A DNA stretch of 64,000 nucleotides, from positions 1-64,000 of the forward strand of contig NZ_LGEC01000079.1 in assembly GCF_001279585.1 (NCBI RefSeq), written 5' to 3'. Made by a program: the position numbers and the translations under genes. The stretch comes from Nocardiopsis sp. NRRL B-16309 (GTDB lineage Bacteria; Actinomycetota; Actinomycetes; Streptosporangiales; Streptosporangiaceae). Positions 52,895-61,423 of the stretch are shown piece by piece. Position 1 is the first letter of the stretch. Every line of letters starts with the position of its first letter. The notes under the pieces are model-generated. The model worked only from the letters and a program-made list of their open reading frames with translations, was not told the origin of the DNA and made no database searches.

Positions 52895-54283
52895 TCATCC
52901 GGCTTCGGCCGGAACGGTGATCATTGACTGGTCGCGGCCCCTGTGAGCCGCGACCGGGCGGGGGAGCCCGAGCTTGCGCCGCAAGGTTCCCGGTTCGTAG
53001 CGTTCCTTGAACACACCGCGCTCCCGCAGACGCGGTAGGACGTGGTCGACGAAGTCGTCGAGGTCGCCCGGCAGTACCGGGGGCATCACGTTGAACCCGT
53101 CCGCGGCGCCCGAGCGGAACCACTCGGTCATGGCGTCGGCGACCTCGTCGTAGTCGCCGATCACGGTGAGGTGACCGCGTGACACCGTGAGCCTCAGGTA
53201 CAGCTCCCGGATCGACAGCCCTTCGTCCCTGGCCATGGCCTCGATGAGGCGGCGTCGGCTCTGATTGCCGTTCGACCGCGGCAGCTCGGGCAGCGGACCG
53301 TCGATGTCGTACCCGCTCAGATCGAGTCCCCCGAGCATGTCGCCGAGCATGCCGACCCCATGGCTGGGGTGGATCAGCGATTCGAGTGACCGGTAGCGTT
53401 CCAGCGCTTCCTTCCTGGTCGCGGCCGTGTAGGGCGAGATGCCAGGCAGGATGAGCGGCGGACGGGCATGCGGTCTCACACGTTCAGTCCTTGCCCGGAG
53501 CCCGCTGGCGAACGCGACGGCGTCGGGCATCCGGGACTGCGCGGTGAACACGAGGTCCGCGCCCCGTGCGGCGAGGTCGAGCCCGGGTTCGGAGGAACCG
53601 GCCTGGACGATCACGGGATGCCCCTGGGGAGGGCGCGCGACGTTCAGCTCGCCCTCCACCCGGATGTGTCGCCCCAGGAACCGGGGGGCGTGGCGTTTGT
53701 CCGGGTCGTAGTAGATCCCGGACCCCTTGTCGCGGACAAGGGCGTCGTCCTCCCAGCTGTCCCACAGGGCGGTGACCGCGTCGAGGTACTCGTTGGCCCG
53801 CTCGTAGCGGGCCGCGTGATCGGGGTGCTCATCGAGACCGAAGTTGCGCGCCGCCGCAACCTTGGACGAGGTCACCAGGTTCCACCCCGCACGCCCTCTG
53901 CTGAGGTGGTCCATCGTGGCGAGCTGGCGAGCGGTGTTGTAGGGCTCGGTGTAGGTGGTCGAGGCGGTGGCGATGAGCCCGATGTCCCGCGTCACCATGG
54001 CCAGCGCGGACAGCAGCGTGAACGGTTCGAGGCTGACGACCCGCCCTCCGTGGCCCTGGCTGTCGTCGTTGAACACCGAAGGCGTATCCGCGAGGAAGAC
54101 GAAGTCGAAGAGCCCTCTTTCGGCCGTCGCCGCGAGTCGGACGAAGTGGTCGATGTCGGATGCGCCGTCGGCGATGGCCCGGGGGTGGCGCCAGGCGGCG
54201 GCGTGGTGTCCCGCGGCGTAGGAGAGGTAGGCCCCCAGCACCATCCCCCTGGGAGCGGCCCCGTTCGCGATGCCGCCGTTCAC
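52895..54283 (-). CDS. LLM-class FMN-dependent monooxygenase (NtaA/SnaA/DmoA type)
   Basis: 462 residues, usual for this branch. Typical stretches are DFVFLADTPSVFNDDSQGHG, STTYTEPYNTARQLATMDHL SRGRAGWNLVTS and YDEVADAMTEWFRSGAADGF. The branch oxygenates nitrogen, sulfur or carbon next to a heteroatom with FMNH2 from a separate reductase; none is coded nearby. The GTG at 54283 overlaps the PEP-mutase stop (GTGA). In a phosphonate pathway it could hydroxylate a nitrogen or cleave a C-N bond. Confidence 0.88.
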   Translation of the reverse strand: MNGGIANGAAPRGMVLGAYLSYAAGHHAAAWRHPRAIADGASDIDHFVRLAATAERGLFDFVFLADTPSVFNDDSQGHGGRVVSLEPFTLLSALAMVTRDIGLIATASTTYTEPYNTARQLATMDHLSRGRAGWNLVTSSKVAAARNFGLDEHPDHAARYERANEYLDAVTALWDSWEDDALVRDKGSGIYYDPDKRHAPRFLGRHIRVEGELNVARPPQGHPVIVQAGSSEPGLDLAARGADLVFTAQSRMPDAVAFASGLRARTERVRPHARPPLILPGISPYTAATRKEALERYRSLESLIHPSHGVGMLGDMLGGLDLSGYDIDGPLPELPRSNGNQSRRRLIEAMARDEGLSIRELYLRLTVSRGHLTVIGDYDEVADAMTEWFRSGAADGFNVMPPVLPGDLDDFVDHVLPRLRERGVFKERYEPGTLRRKLGLPRPVAAHRGRDQSMITVPAEAG

Positions 54284-55200
54284 AGCGCCGCCGTCCGCGG
54301 GGTCTCCACTTCGATGTTCAGCAGGTCCTTGACGTCCGAGCAGTACGGTTCGGCCTCGAGGGTCCGGTCATGGACGAGGATGCTCTCGGCGACGCTGGAC
54401 ATCGCCTTCATCGACGCTCTCAGCATGTGGTTGGCGTAGATGACGACGTTGAACCCTGCCTCCCGCAACTGCTCGGCGTTGATCGAGTTGTAGCTTGTGG
54501 GAACCGAGACCAGCGGCACGGCGGGGAAGCTCTTCCGGAACCGGTGCGCGAACTCGAGTACCTCGTCGGGCACCTTTCTGCGGCTGTGGATCATGATGGC
54601 GTCGCAGCCCGAGTCGACATAGGCGCTGGCTCGCTTCAGCGCGTCGTCCATCCCCAGTTCGAGGATCAGGCTTTCCAGCCGGGCCACGATCATGAAGTCG
54701 TCGCCGGACCTGGCGGCCCTGCCTCTGGCGATCTTGTCGCTGAACTCGTCGATGTCGGCGATGGTCTGCGATACCTCGGTGCCGAGCAGGGAGTTCTGCT
54801 TGAGCCCGGTCTTGTCCTCAATGACGACTCCGGACACCCCGGCCCGTTCCAGGTCTCGGACGGCGAACTCGAAGTGTTCGGGCCGGCCCCCGGTGTCACC
54901 GTCCATCAGGAGGGGTTTGGCCGTCACCGCGAAGATCTCCGCGATCCTTTCGAGACGGCTGCGGATGCCGACCAGCTCGATGTCGGGCAGGGCCCGGCGA
55001 GCCGAGTCCGTCAGGGAGCTCGACCAGAAACCGTCGAACTCGATCTTCTCCACACCGCGCCCGCGCATCACGCTGGTCTGCTCGCCGACGACCGCGGAGA
55101 GGGGGTCGTGCGCCTCGATCAGGCGAACGAACCCCTCCTGATCAAGCTTCGCGCGAAGGCCACCTCTGCGCAGCTCGTTCGGAGCGCTCCGGATGATCAT
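54280..55200 (-). CDS. pepM: Phosphoenolpyruvate mutase
   Basis: 306 residues of the isocitrate-lyase/PEP-mutase superfamily. The mutase signature EDKx5NS is complete as EDKTGLKQNS (128-137), with Lys134 preceding it. Metal and phosphate-binding acids are in LLMDGDTGG (Asp100, Asp102). It converts PEP to phosphonopyruvate, the entry step of nearly all known phosphonates. No phosphonopyruvate decarboxylase is nearby, so the next step would be the condensing synthase downstream. ATG at 55200 with AGAGGA about nine bases upstream; a TTG at 55218 is in frame. Confidence 0.93.
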   Translation of the reverse strand: MIIRSAPNELRRGGLRAKLDQEGFVRLIEAHDPLSAVVGEQTSVMRGRGVEKIEFDGFWSSSLTDSARRALPDIELVGIRSRLERIAEIFAVTAKPLLMDGDTGGRPEHFEFAVRDLERAGVSGVVIEDKTGLKQNSLLGTEVSQTIADIDEFSDKIARGRAARSGDDFMIVARLESLILELGMDDALKRASAYVDSGCDAIMIHSRRKVPDEVLEFAHRFRKSFPAVPLVSVPTSYNSINAEQLREAGFNVVIYANHMLRASMKAMSSVAESILVHDRTLEAEPYCSDVKDLLNIEVETPRTAAL

Positions 55201-55237
55201 GCTTGGATGTCCTCTCAACGTGTGGTCTCAAAGGGGG

Positions 55238-56077
55238 TCACTCATCGAGGTCGATGCTTCCGTCGGCGCGCCCCGTGGCCGCGTGCCGCTCAACCAGCAG
55301 CACACCGAGCACGAACCACGCCGCGCCCAACGCGAGGGCCATGAGCAGCGGCGTTCCGGCCGCGACGGCGGACTGTCCCCAGCCCCCCGCACCCGCCTCG
55401 ATGTCACGCACCGCCTGAATGGTGTGAGTCAGAGGCACCACTTGGACGACGTACTGCACCACGGTCGGCCAGAACGTGATGGGGACGAACACCCCGCACC
55501 CAAGTGCGATCACTAGCTGCGTCAAGTTGGAGATCAGGTTGCGCGCGTCGGGCCAGCGCATGGACACCGCGGCGACGGTGAGGGCGAATCCGAACGAGCC
55601 CAGGGCCGTCACGAGTACGGCGGGCAACAGAAACACCGCGCCGGCCAGGCTGAACGAGACACCGAAGAAGGGCCCGAGGACAAGCAGCACGATCATCGGC
55701 GTCACCACCGCGCTCGGGAACCACTGGCAGGCGCGTCCGACGAACACCGGCCAGACGCGGCTGGGCGAGATCATCAGGAGTGGCAGTGTGCCCGCCTGCC
55801 TCTCCCAGGCGACCGTCTGGACTACCAGGAGCATTTCCAGACAGGCCAGGAAGAGCCCGCGCCCGATGACGAGGAAGGTGACGATGTCAGCGCGGCCGAG
55901 CAGCACCCCGATGAGCGCGAAGAAGGTGACTTCCAGACAGCCTCGGAGCAGCCATCCGAGACCCCAGGTGATCCATGTGTAACGCTTGGTGAGATCCGCG
56001 ACTCCGACGGTGATGCCCGCCCGGAGAACGTCCCACACTCTCGGCCGTCTCCGACCGGTGGCTTCAGGTGAGAGCAA
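55238..56077 (-). CDS. ABC-2 type permease, second subunit
   Basis: 279 residues, six hydrophobic segments, TTG start at 56077 with GGAGGGG six bases upstream. The N-terminal part is soluble and the domain has the ABC2_membrane pattern (RQAGTLPLLMISPSRVWPVF). It pairs with the first permease and the ATPase as an exporter, probably of the final product. Confidence 0.85.
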   Translation of the reverse strand: MLSPEATGRRRPRVWDVLRAGITVGVADLTKRYTWITWGLGWLLRGCLEVTFFALIGVLLGRADIVTFLVIGRGLFLACLEMLLVVQTVAWERQAGTLPLLMISPSRVWPVFVGRACQWFPSAVVTPMIVLLVLGPFFGVSFSLAGAVFLLPAVLVTALGSFGFALTVAAVSMRWPDARNLISNLTQLVIALGCGVFVPITFWPTVVQYVVQVVPLTHTIQAVRDIEAGAGGWGQSAVAAGTPLLMALALGAAWFVLGVLLVERHAATGRADGSIDLDE

Positions 56078-56849
56078 GGCGCCCCTCCCTCCGCGCGTTG
56101 TCCAGGGTGCGCATGAGCATCCAGGCCGCGACCGCGAGCGTGACGGCGGCCAGGCCGAGAATCACCCCGTTGCGCCACAGCCAACCGTCGGCATGCCCCT
56201 CCCCAAAGGCCTCTCGGAACAGGTCGGACGACCACGACAGGTAGACCGCCCGGCACAGCGCCTGAATCCAGTCCGGGTACAGCGTGACTGGCACCAGCAC
56301 GCCGCCGAGGAGGAAGAAGGGGTAACCCATCGCGTTCTGATAGGTGTGCGGGTTCCTCGTGTTGACGAAGACCACGGAGAACAGGATCGACGTCGCCGTC
56401 GTGGCGACCGCCGTGGTCACGAGGGTGACGGCGACGACGTGCAGGGCGCTGATTTCCAGGGAGACCCCGAACACCAGCCAGCCGACGAGAAGCGCTTCGG
56501 TGAAGACCAGGAGAGAGAAGATCGTCACCGCCCCCACCCGACCGACGAGGTAGCCGAAGACCGACCCCCGCGACGACACCAGCGGTTCCAATCGCAGGTC
56601 GTCACGGTCCTTTCGCACCACCTCGCCGCCGGTGTACAGGGCGTTCACCCACAACGCCATGAGCGCGGGGGCGACCACGGCGATGATGTCCAGGTCGGCG
56701 CGGCCGGCGAAGCGCACGACACTGAGGAAGCCAAGCGTCTGCAACGGGATGACCGCGAAGGTCACGAGCTCATGCCGGTTCCGGCCGAGGATGATGGCCT
56801 CCAGTCTCAGCGCCGCACGGACCGAGCGGAGGAAACGGCTAGCCGACAT
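56064..56849 (-). CDS. ABC-2 type permease, first subunit
   Basis: 261 residues, six hydrophobic segments. ATG at 56849 after GGGGGATGC, overlapping the 3' end of the ATPase gene by 11 bases. DDLRLEPLVSSRGSVFGYLV is the typical cytosolic loop of ABC-2 permeases. Exports together with the neighbouring ATPase. Confidence 0.85.
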   Translation of the reverse strand: MSASRFLRSVRAALRLEAIILGRNRHELVTFAVIPLQTLGFLSVVRFAGRADLDIIAVVAPALMALWVNALYTGGEVVRKDRDDLRLEPLVSSRGSVFGYLVGRVGAVTIFSLLVFTEALLVGWLVFGVSLEISALHVVAVTLVTTAVATTATSILFSVVFVNTRNPHTYQNAMGYPFFLLGGVLVPVTLYPDWIQALCRAVYLSWSSDLFREAFGEGHADGWLWRNGVILGLAAVTLAVAAWMLMRTLDNARREGRLALT

Positions 56850-57807
56850 GCATCCCCCGCCCACCCACTGCACGGAGGTAGACGTCCTCCAGAGTCGGAT
56901 GGGCCACGGAGAAACCGTGGACGCCCATGCCCACCAGAGCCGCCAACACCCCGTTGACGGCGTCCCGGCCGTCAACCGTCACGAGGAATCCACCCTCTCT
57001 CCGGGTTTCGACCGACAGCACCCGAGGCATCTCCCTGAGCTCGTCGCAGCGGGACTCACCGTCGGGCGGTGTCTCGAAGACCTCGATCCTCTGTTCGCCG
57101 TCCGACCTGCGCCGCAGTTCCGCCGGGGTGTCGGTGAAAGCGACCCGGCCGTCGTTGATCAGACTCACTCGATCGCAGACGGCTTCGGCCTCTCGCATGT
57201 CGTGGGTGGTCAGAAGGACCGTGGTCCCGCTGCCGCTGACGTCCACGACGATCTGCCGAAAGGCATGCGCCGCGGCGGGGTCCATCCCCATGGTGGGCTC
57301 GTCCAGGATCAGCACCCCCGGCTGCACCAGCAGCGCGCGGGCCAGGTGGACACGCTGTTTCATACCGCGGCTGAATCGCTCCACGGTCTGGTCCACCGAG
57401 GAGAGACCGACCAGCTCGACCACTTCGTCGATGGCCTTGCGGGCACGGCGTGGCGATCCCATCCCGTGGAGTGTGGCCCAGAACTCCAGGTTCTGGCGTG
57501 CGGTCAGCCGTTGGTAGAGGCCCCTGTCTCCGCCGAGGACCAGGGCGAGCCCTCCCCGCGCGCGGTCCGTCTCCGTGACGACGTCGGCGCCCATGACCTT
57601 GGCCGTCCCAGATGTGGGCAGCAGCACGGTCGCGAGGATTTTGGAGAGTGTCGACTTCCCCGCGCCGTTCGGACCCAAGAGTCCATGGACGCTGCCTCGG
57701 GCGACGCACAGGTTCACGTTGTCCAAGGCGTACTTGACGGTCCGCCGCCCGCTTCCGACGGGGAAGGTCCGGCACAGATCGGTGATCTCGATCGCATCGC
57801 TCGTCAT
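56839..57807 (-). CDS. ABC exporter ATP-binding protein (DrrA/ABC-2 type)
   Basis: 322 residues. Walker A GPNGAGKST (45-53), signature FSRGMKQRV, Walker B VLILDEPTMGMD and H-loop LLTTHD. A C-terminal accessory domain (about 225-315) follows. It powers the two permeases. ATG overlaps the stop of the nucleotidyltransferase (ATGA at 57804-57807). Confidence 0.93.
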   Translation of the reverse strand: MTSDAIEITDLCRTFPVGSGRRTVKYALDNVNLCVARGSVHGLLGPNGAGKSTLSKILATVLLPTSGTAKVMGADVVTETDRARGGLALVLGGDRGLYQRLTARQNLEFWATLHGMGSPRRARKAIDEVVELVGLSSVDQTVERFSRGMKQRVHLARALLVQPGVLILDEPTMGMDPAAAHAFRQIVVDVSGSGTTVLLTTHDMREAEAVCDRVSLINDGRVAFTDTPAELRRRSDGEQRIEVFETPPDGESRCDELREMPRVLSVETRREGGFLVTVDGRDAVNGVLAALVGMGVHGFSVAHPTLEDVYLRAVGGRGMHVG

Positions 57808-58913
57808 GCCGAGTTCTCCGTCCCCTCTCGGTGTGAAACCCGTTCCCCGGGGTCTCCCGCGCTCCTGAGGCGGCGACGCACCGCGTCCAGGGCCGCCTCG
57901 GCCTGGTCCTGGGCGACACTGTGCTTGGTGACCAGGAGGAAGGCCCCCAGCGGGGACAGGAGAACCCGGTGTCCCTCCAGTTCGAGGGGCTGCGGTGACC
58001 GGGAAGCCTCCGTAACCGGTTCGGTCGTCAACCGCACTCCGAACAGCAGCTCCGGGGCGGCCTCGCCACGTGCCTCACGCCGACGCTCCCGTTCCCGCTC
58101 AACGTCGGCGGGCGTCGGCCTCTCCAGGTCGTCGAGCGGGGAGGCGAGCCCCACCGAGGCCGCCAGGTCCGTCAGTTCCCGGAGCTCGGGCAACAGTCGC
58201 AGGGCCTCCGCCCGTTCCACCAGGGTTCCCAGTCGACCGGGGCCCAGCGCGCGCGAGAGGACATCGAGGTCGACCGCGTCACGAGGATGGAACCTGCGCT
58301 GGAACCGCTCCTCGCACACCGCGAGGATGTTCGCCACGACGGGGTCGTCGCTGACCCCGGAACGCAGGGGGACGCTGTCCAGGTCCCCGAAGTGCAGGGC
58401 CGTGGACACCTCGACCGACAGCGGCTTGTCGTAGAAGGGGTCCTCCGCCTCGCGCACCAGTGCCACGTACAGTTCGGTCGTGTCGCCGTTGATCAAGGTG
58501 AGGTGGACCTCGTCGTCCATTCCCCCGCTCCGGACGAGTTCGGCCGCGGCCCAGAGGCCGTCGGGGGAGTCGACGACGACATCCATGTCCGTCTGGGAAC
58601 GGAACATTCCTTCGGGATACAGATCTCCGATGCTCTGCCCCTTGACCACCCGGAAGCGCACACCTGCGGCGCGCAGGCGGCGTTCCTGCTCCCGGTAGAC
58701 CTCGGTCCGCGCCCGCTGACGGAGCAGCACCGCCTCCGCCGCGGGGCTGAGGTCGACGTCGTGGTCCGACTCCCACAGCGACAGCAGGAGGTGGCCGACC
58801 GAGTGGTGTAGGCCGTCGGCTCGGCGAAGGGTCGTCCAGTACGGATCGTCGGGCTCCGTACCCAGGAGGCCGTGGAACCGCGCGGTCAGGTCGGCGGTCT
58901 GCGTGTTCGTCAC
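57804..58913 (-). CDS. Nucleotidyltransferase (NTP_transf_5-like)
   Basis: 369 residues. The catalytic core is VVKGQSIGDLYPEGMFRSQT (89-108) followed by DMDVVV with the metal-binding pair Asp109 and Asp111 (D-x-D). C-terminal half is helical with an Arg/Glu-rich segment near 265-275. Similar proteins are found in lasso-peptide clusters next to an HPr-kinase-like protein. There they modify a phosphorylated peptide, or transfer an NMP. The GTG overlaps the GNAT-like stop (GTGA). Confidence 0.83.
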   Translation of the reverse strand: MTNTQTADLTARFHGLLGTEPDDPYWTTLRRADGLHHSVGHLLLSLWESDHDVDLSPAAEAVLLRQRARTEVYREQERRLRAAGVRFRVVKGQSIGDLYPEGMFRSQTDMDVVVDSPDGLWAAAELVRSGGMDDEVHLTLINGDTTELYVALVREAEDPFYDKPLSVEVSTALHFGDLDSVPLRSGVSDDPVVANILAVCEERFQRRFHPRDAVDLDVLSRALGPGRLGTLVERAEALRLLPELRELTDLAASVGLASPLDDLERPTPADVERERERRREARGEAAPELLFGVRLTTEPVTEASRSPQPLELEGHRVLLSPLGAFLLVTKHSVAQDQAEAALDAVRRRLRSAGDPGERVSHREGTENSA

Positions 58914-59662
58914 TGACGCTCCCCGGATTGCCAGATGCGGTAGGCGATGGACCAACCCCGGGATTCGAGTACCGACACGATCTTGTGCGTGGGGTCCTCC
59001 GGTGCCTCCGGCCGGTGGACGACGTTGCCGATGATCGGCTCGTTCCGCTCGGCCGCGGCTCGTGCGGCGGCCGCCACGAGCGCGCGCTCCACGGCGGCCT
59101 TGGCCGTGCGGTCGGTGAGGTCGATCAACACGTCGACGATCTCGGTGGTGGGCCGTTCCGAACAGGCGTCGGGTACTCCGTACTCGACGGTGAGGTGACC
59201 CACCGGCTCGTCCCTGGAGAAGGCGATGAAGGATGAAGTGCTGTCCTGGGCGAACAGGGTGTCGACCCACCGTGAGGCGGCCGCGGGGTCGAGTCCGTCC
59301 CCGTAGTTCGCCCGGAGCGCCTGCAGCAGCCATCCTCGGGCGTGGTCTGCGCCGCCACCTTTCGGTCGGCGCTCCCCGATGGTGATCCCGTGTGGTGGTT
59401 CGTGTCCGGGTGTACCGTCGAGTACGAGATAGGTCGTGTGCGGCTTCCACTCGCCGGGCGGGGTGGCGCCGTTGTCGCGCCGAAGCAGCACGGGGAGGTC
59501 TTCCCCGCTGTGTTCCCTCCTGGCCTCGGACACGGCTGTTCGGAGCCGCTCCCGGTCCGACACCACGTCCTCGGGGATCCTCTCCACGAGGACGAACCGT
59601 CGACCCGCCAGATCGTCGTCGAAGATCCCCGAAACCACTTCGCCCGTTTCCACCGAGGCCAT
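58910..59662 (-). CDS. GNAT-like acetyltransferase
   Basis: 250 residues. The C-terminal 110 residues follow the GNAT order: acceptor-side strand (EPVGHLTVEYGVP), a strand with TTEIVDVLIDLT, an acetyl-CoA-helix region (RTAKAAVERALVAAAARAAA) and a final ESRGWSIAYRIWQSG. The RGxG/A loop is not clear, so activity is uncertain. Self-resistance by N-acetylation, as in phosphinothricin producers, is one possible role. Gene start ATG 59662 with GGAG four bases upstream. It lies 85 bp after the 14-codon gene, beyond the hairpin. Confidence 0.7.
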   Translation of the reverse strand: MASVETGEVVSGIFDDDLAGRRFVLVERIPEDVVSDRERLRTAVSEARREHSGEDLPVLLRRDNGATPPGEWKPHTTYLVLDGTPGHEPPHGITIGERRPKGGGADHARGWLLQALRANYGDGLDPAAASRWVDTLFAQDSTSSFIAFSRDEPVGHLTVEYGVPDACSERPTTEIVDVLIDLTDRTAKAAVERALVAAAARAAAERNEPIIGNVVHRPEAPEDPTHKIVSVLESRGWSIAYRIWQSGERQ

Positions 59663-59703
59663 GAACTCCGCCCTCTACAGCTGTGTCTGGGGCGCCCGGC
59701 GCG

Positions 59704-59733
59704 TGGGTGCGGGCGGATCCCCACCCGCACCCA
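59704..59733 (-). terminator. Hairpin downstream of the 14-codon gene
   Basis: A ten-bp main stem (tgggtgcggg 59704-59713 / cccgcaccca 59724-59733), extended by two more pairs after one mismatch. It lies 15 bp past the mini-gene stop and before the GNAT-like gene. In precursor-peptide operons such a hairpin attenuates read-through and raises the ratio of the short product to the enzymes. Confidence 0.6.
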
Positions 59734-59747
59734 GCGCTCAACTGCGC

Positions 59748-59792
59748 CTACTTCTTCTTCTCAAGGCGCGGCTTGTTGGCGACAACGGCCAT
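59748..59792 (-). CDS. 14-residue peptide gene (possible precursor peptide)
   Basis: The ATG at 59792 is preceded at eight bases by GGAGG, embedded in GGAGGTGATCACG, the best ribosome binding site in the operon. It encodes MAVVANKPRLEKKK and stops at TAG. The GGAGG overlaps the last codons of the SBP gene, so translation is coupled. The peptide is short, positively charged at its C-terminus (four of the last seven residues Lys/Arg) and has no Cys, Ser or Thr. It sits exactly where a RiPP precursor would, next to a kinase-like and a nucleotidyltransferase gene. It could also be a translational leader. Confidence 0.6.
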   Translation of the reverse strand: MAVVANKPRLEKKK

Positions 59793-59797
59793 CGTGA

Positions 59798-61423
59798 TCA
59801 CCTCCGTCTCCCACTCGGTCGGACAGGTTCAGGGGCCGCGTCGTCGTGGCGCCTGAGCACCCACTGGTGCACGTTCCACAACGCTCCGGCCTGGTAGGGG
59901 TACGGTTCCGGGCCGCTCAGCAGCGGATTCCAGACCGCGAAACTCGGGTGGACGAGCAGGGGAAGGCTGGGAAGGTCCTCGGCCATCAACCGGTCCGCGT
60001 CGGCGAAGTGCGCGGCGCGGGCGACCGGGTCCGTCTCGGTCATCGAACGCCCGAGTAGTTCCGCGACCCGCGGGCTTCGGTAGTTGACGTAGTTCTGGCC
60101 TTGCGGCCGTCCCTGGTCCGGAAGCTCCGGGTCGTGGGTCCAGAGGGTGTTGTGGCCGATCGGATCCGGGTTGCCCGAGTAGCTGAACTGGGCGAGCTCG
60201 AAGTCGCCTGCCCGCAGTGACCGCAGGAACTCGGTCATCACCACAGGGGTGGGGACCACCTCGACACCGGTCTCCGACAGCCACGACGCGATGAGCTCAG
60301 CCCTGAGCGATAGGGCCGCGTCCGTGTCGGGCACCATCAGGCGGAGCCGCACGGGCGTGCCGTCCGGCGCCGTTAGCGCACCCGCCAGGTGCCGGTACCC
60401 CGCGTCGCGGAGAATCTGACGCGCTCGGGCCACGTCACGCCGGTAGCGGGAGAAGGAGGGCCGGTAGTCCGGGTGGTGGGGCCGCCGGACGAGGCTGTCG
60501 AGCCTGGCGCTCCTCCCTTCGGCGGAGGGGGAGGGAAGGGTGGACGCGAGCGCGTCGCGGTCGATTCCCCAGGCGATCGCGGAACGCAGCGCGCGGTCGG
60601 CCAGGAGCGGGTGGCGATGTTGAAAGGAGAGCTGTTCCCACTTCTCCCCGGGTCCGAAGCTCCAGTTCACCTGGGAGGCCCGGAGCCGGTCGATGATCGC
60701 CGGGGTCGGGGGCGGGAAGGCAGCGTCCGCCTTTCCCGCGATGACGTCGTCGACCTGCGAGTCCGTGTCGTGGTCGAACACGAAGTCGATGCCGTCGATC
60801 CCGGAGCCGGCGTGCGGGTAGCCCGGGTTGCGACGGAGCCGGACGCACTCCCCCCGGCGCCATTCGGAGAGCCTGAAGGGCCCGGAGGCCGGACGGAGCG
60901 CGGTGTCCCAATCGGAGGTGAAGTCGATGCCCTCCAGCAGGTGCCGGGGCATGATCGACCCGGTGCTCGAGGTGAACAGGTCGCGGAAACCCGGATAGGG
61001 GCGCGCCAGACGCAGACGGAACTCCGTGCCGCTTTCGATCTCGATGCCCTCGACCAGGTCGTAACCGTCGCGCTCGGGTATCCCGCTGCCCGGGTCCATC
61101 ATGAGCCGGTGGGTGAAGGCGACGTCCTGCGCGCTCACCGGTCGGCCGTCGTGCCAGCTGCGGTCCGCACGCAGGCGGTAGGCGTACGTGAGACCGCCGT
61201 CCTCCGCCTTCGGCGGCCGGGCGAGAAGTTGCGGACGGTAGGTTCCGTCGGCGTCCACGTAGTTGAGCGCGTGCAGCACACAGGTGCTGATCAAACTGGT
61301 GTCGAGGTTCTTCGCCTCGTGCCGCAAAGGGTTCAGCGTGGTCGGTTCCGAGGAGGAGTGCACGCGCAGAACCGCACCGTGGTCTTGGCCAGGACCGCGG
61401 TTGTGACCGTGGTCGGAGGTCAA
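59798..61423 (-). CDS. SBP_bac_5 (oligopeptide-binding-like) protein without signal peptide
   Basis: 541 residues from a TTG at 61423, with GGAGGAG seven bases upstream and overlapping the kinase stop (TTGA). The fold is that of DppA/OppA-type binding proteins (SSEPTTLNPLRHEA, YVNYRSPRVAELL, PLLVHPSFAVWNPL). The N-terminus is hydrophilic (MTSDHGHNRGPGQDHG), with neither a secretion signal nor a lipobox. An intracellular location is therefore likely, unlike the usual import role. No peptide-importer permease is in the operon. Confidence 0.85.
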   Translation of the reverse strand: MTSDHGHNRGPGQDHGAVLRVHSSSEPTTLNPLRHEAKNLDTSLISTCVLHALNYVDADGTYRPQLLARPPKAEDGGLTYAYRLRADRSWHDGRPVSAQDVAFTHRLMMDPGSGIPERDGYDLVEGIEIESGTEFRLRLARPYPGFRDLFTSSTGSIMPRHLLEGIDFTSDWDTALRPASGPFRLSEWRRGECVRLRRNPGYPHAGSGIDGIDFVFDHDTDSQVDDVIAGKADAAFPPPTPAIIDRLRASQVNWSFGPGEKWEQLSFQHRHPLLADRALRSAIAWGIDRDALASTLPSPSAEGRSARLDSLVRRPHHPDYRPSFSRYRRDVARARQILRDAGYRHLAGALTAPDGTPVRLRLMVPDTDAALSLRAELIASWLSETGVEVVPTPVVMTEFLRSLRAGDFELAQFSYSGNPDPIGHNTLWTHDPELPDQGRPQGQNYVNYRSPRVAELLGRSMTETDPVARAAHFADADRLMAEDLPSLPLLVHPSFAVWNPLLSGPEPYPYQAGALWNVHQWVLRRHDDAAPEPVRPSGRRR

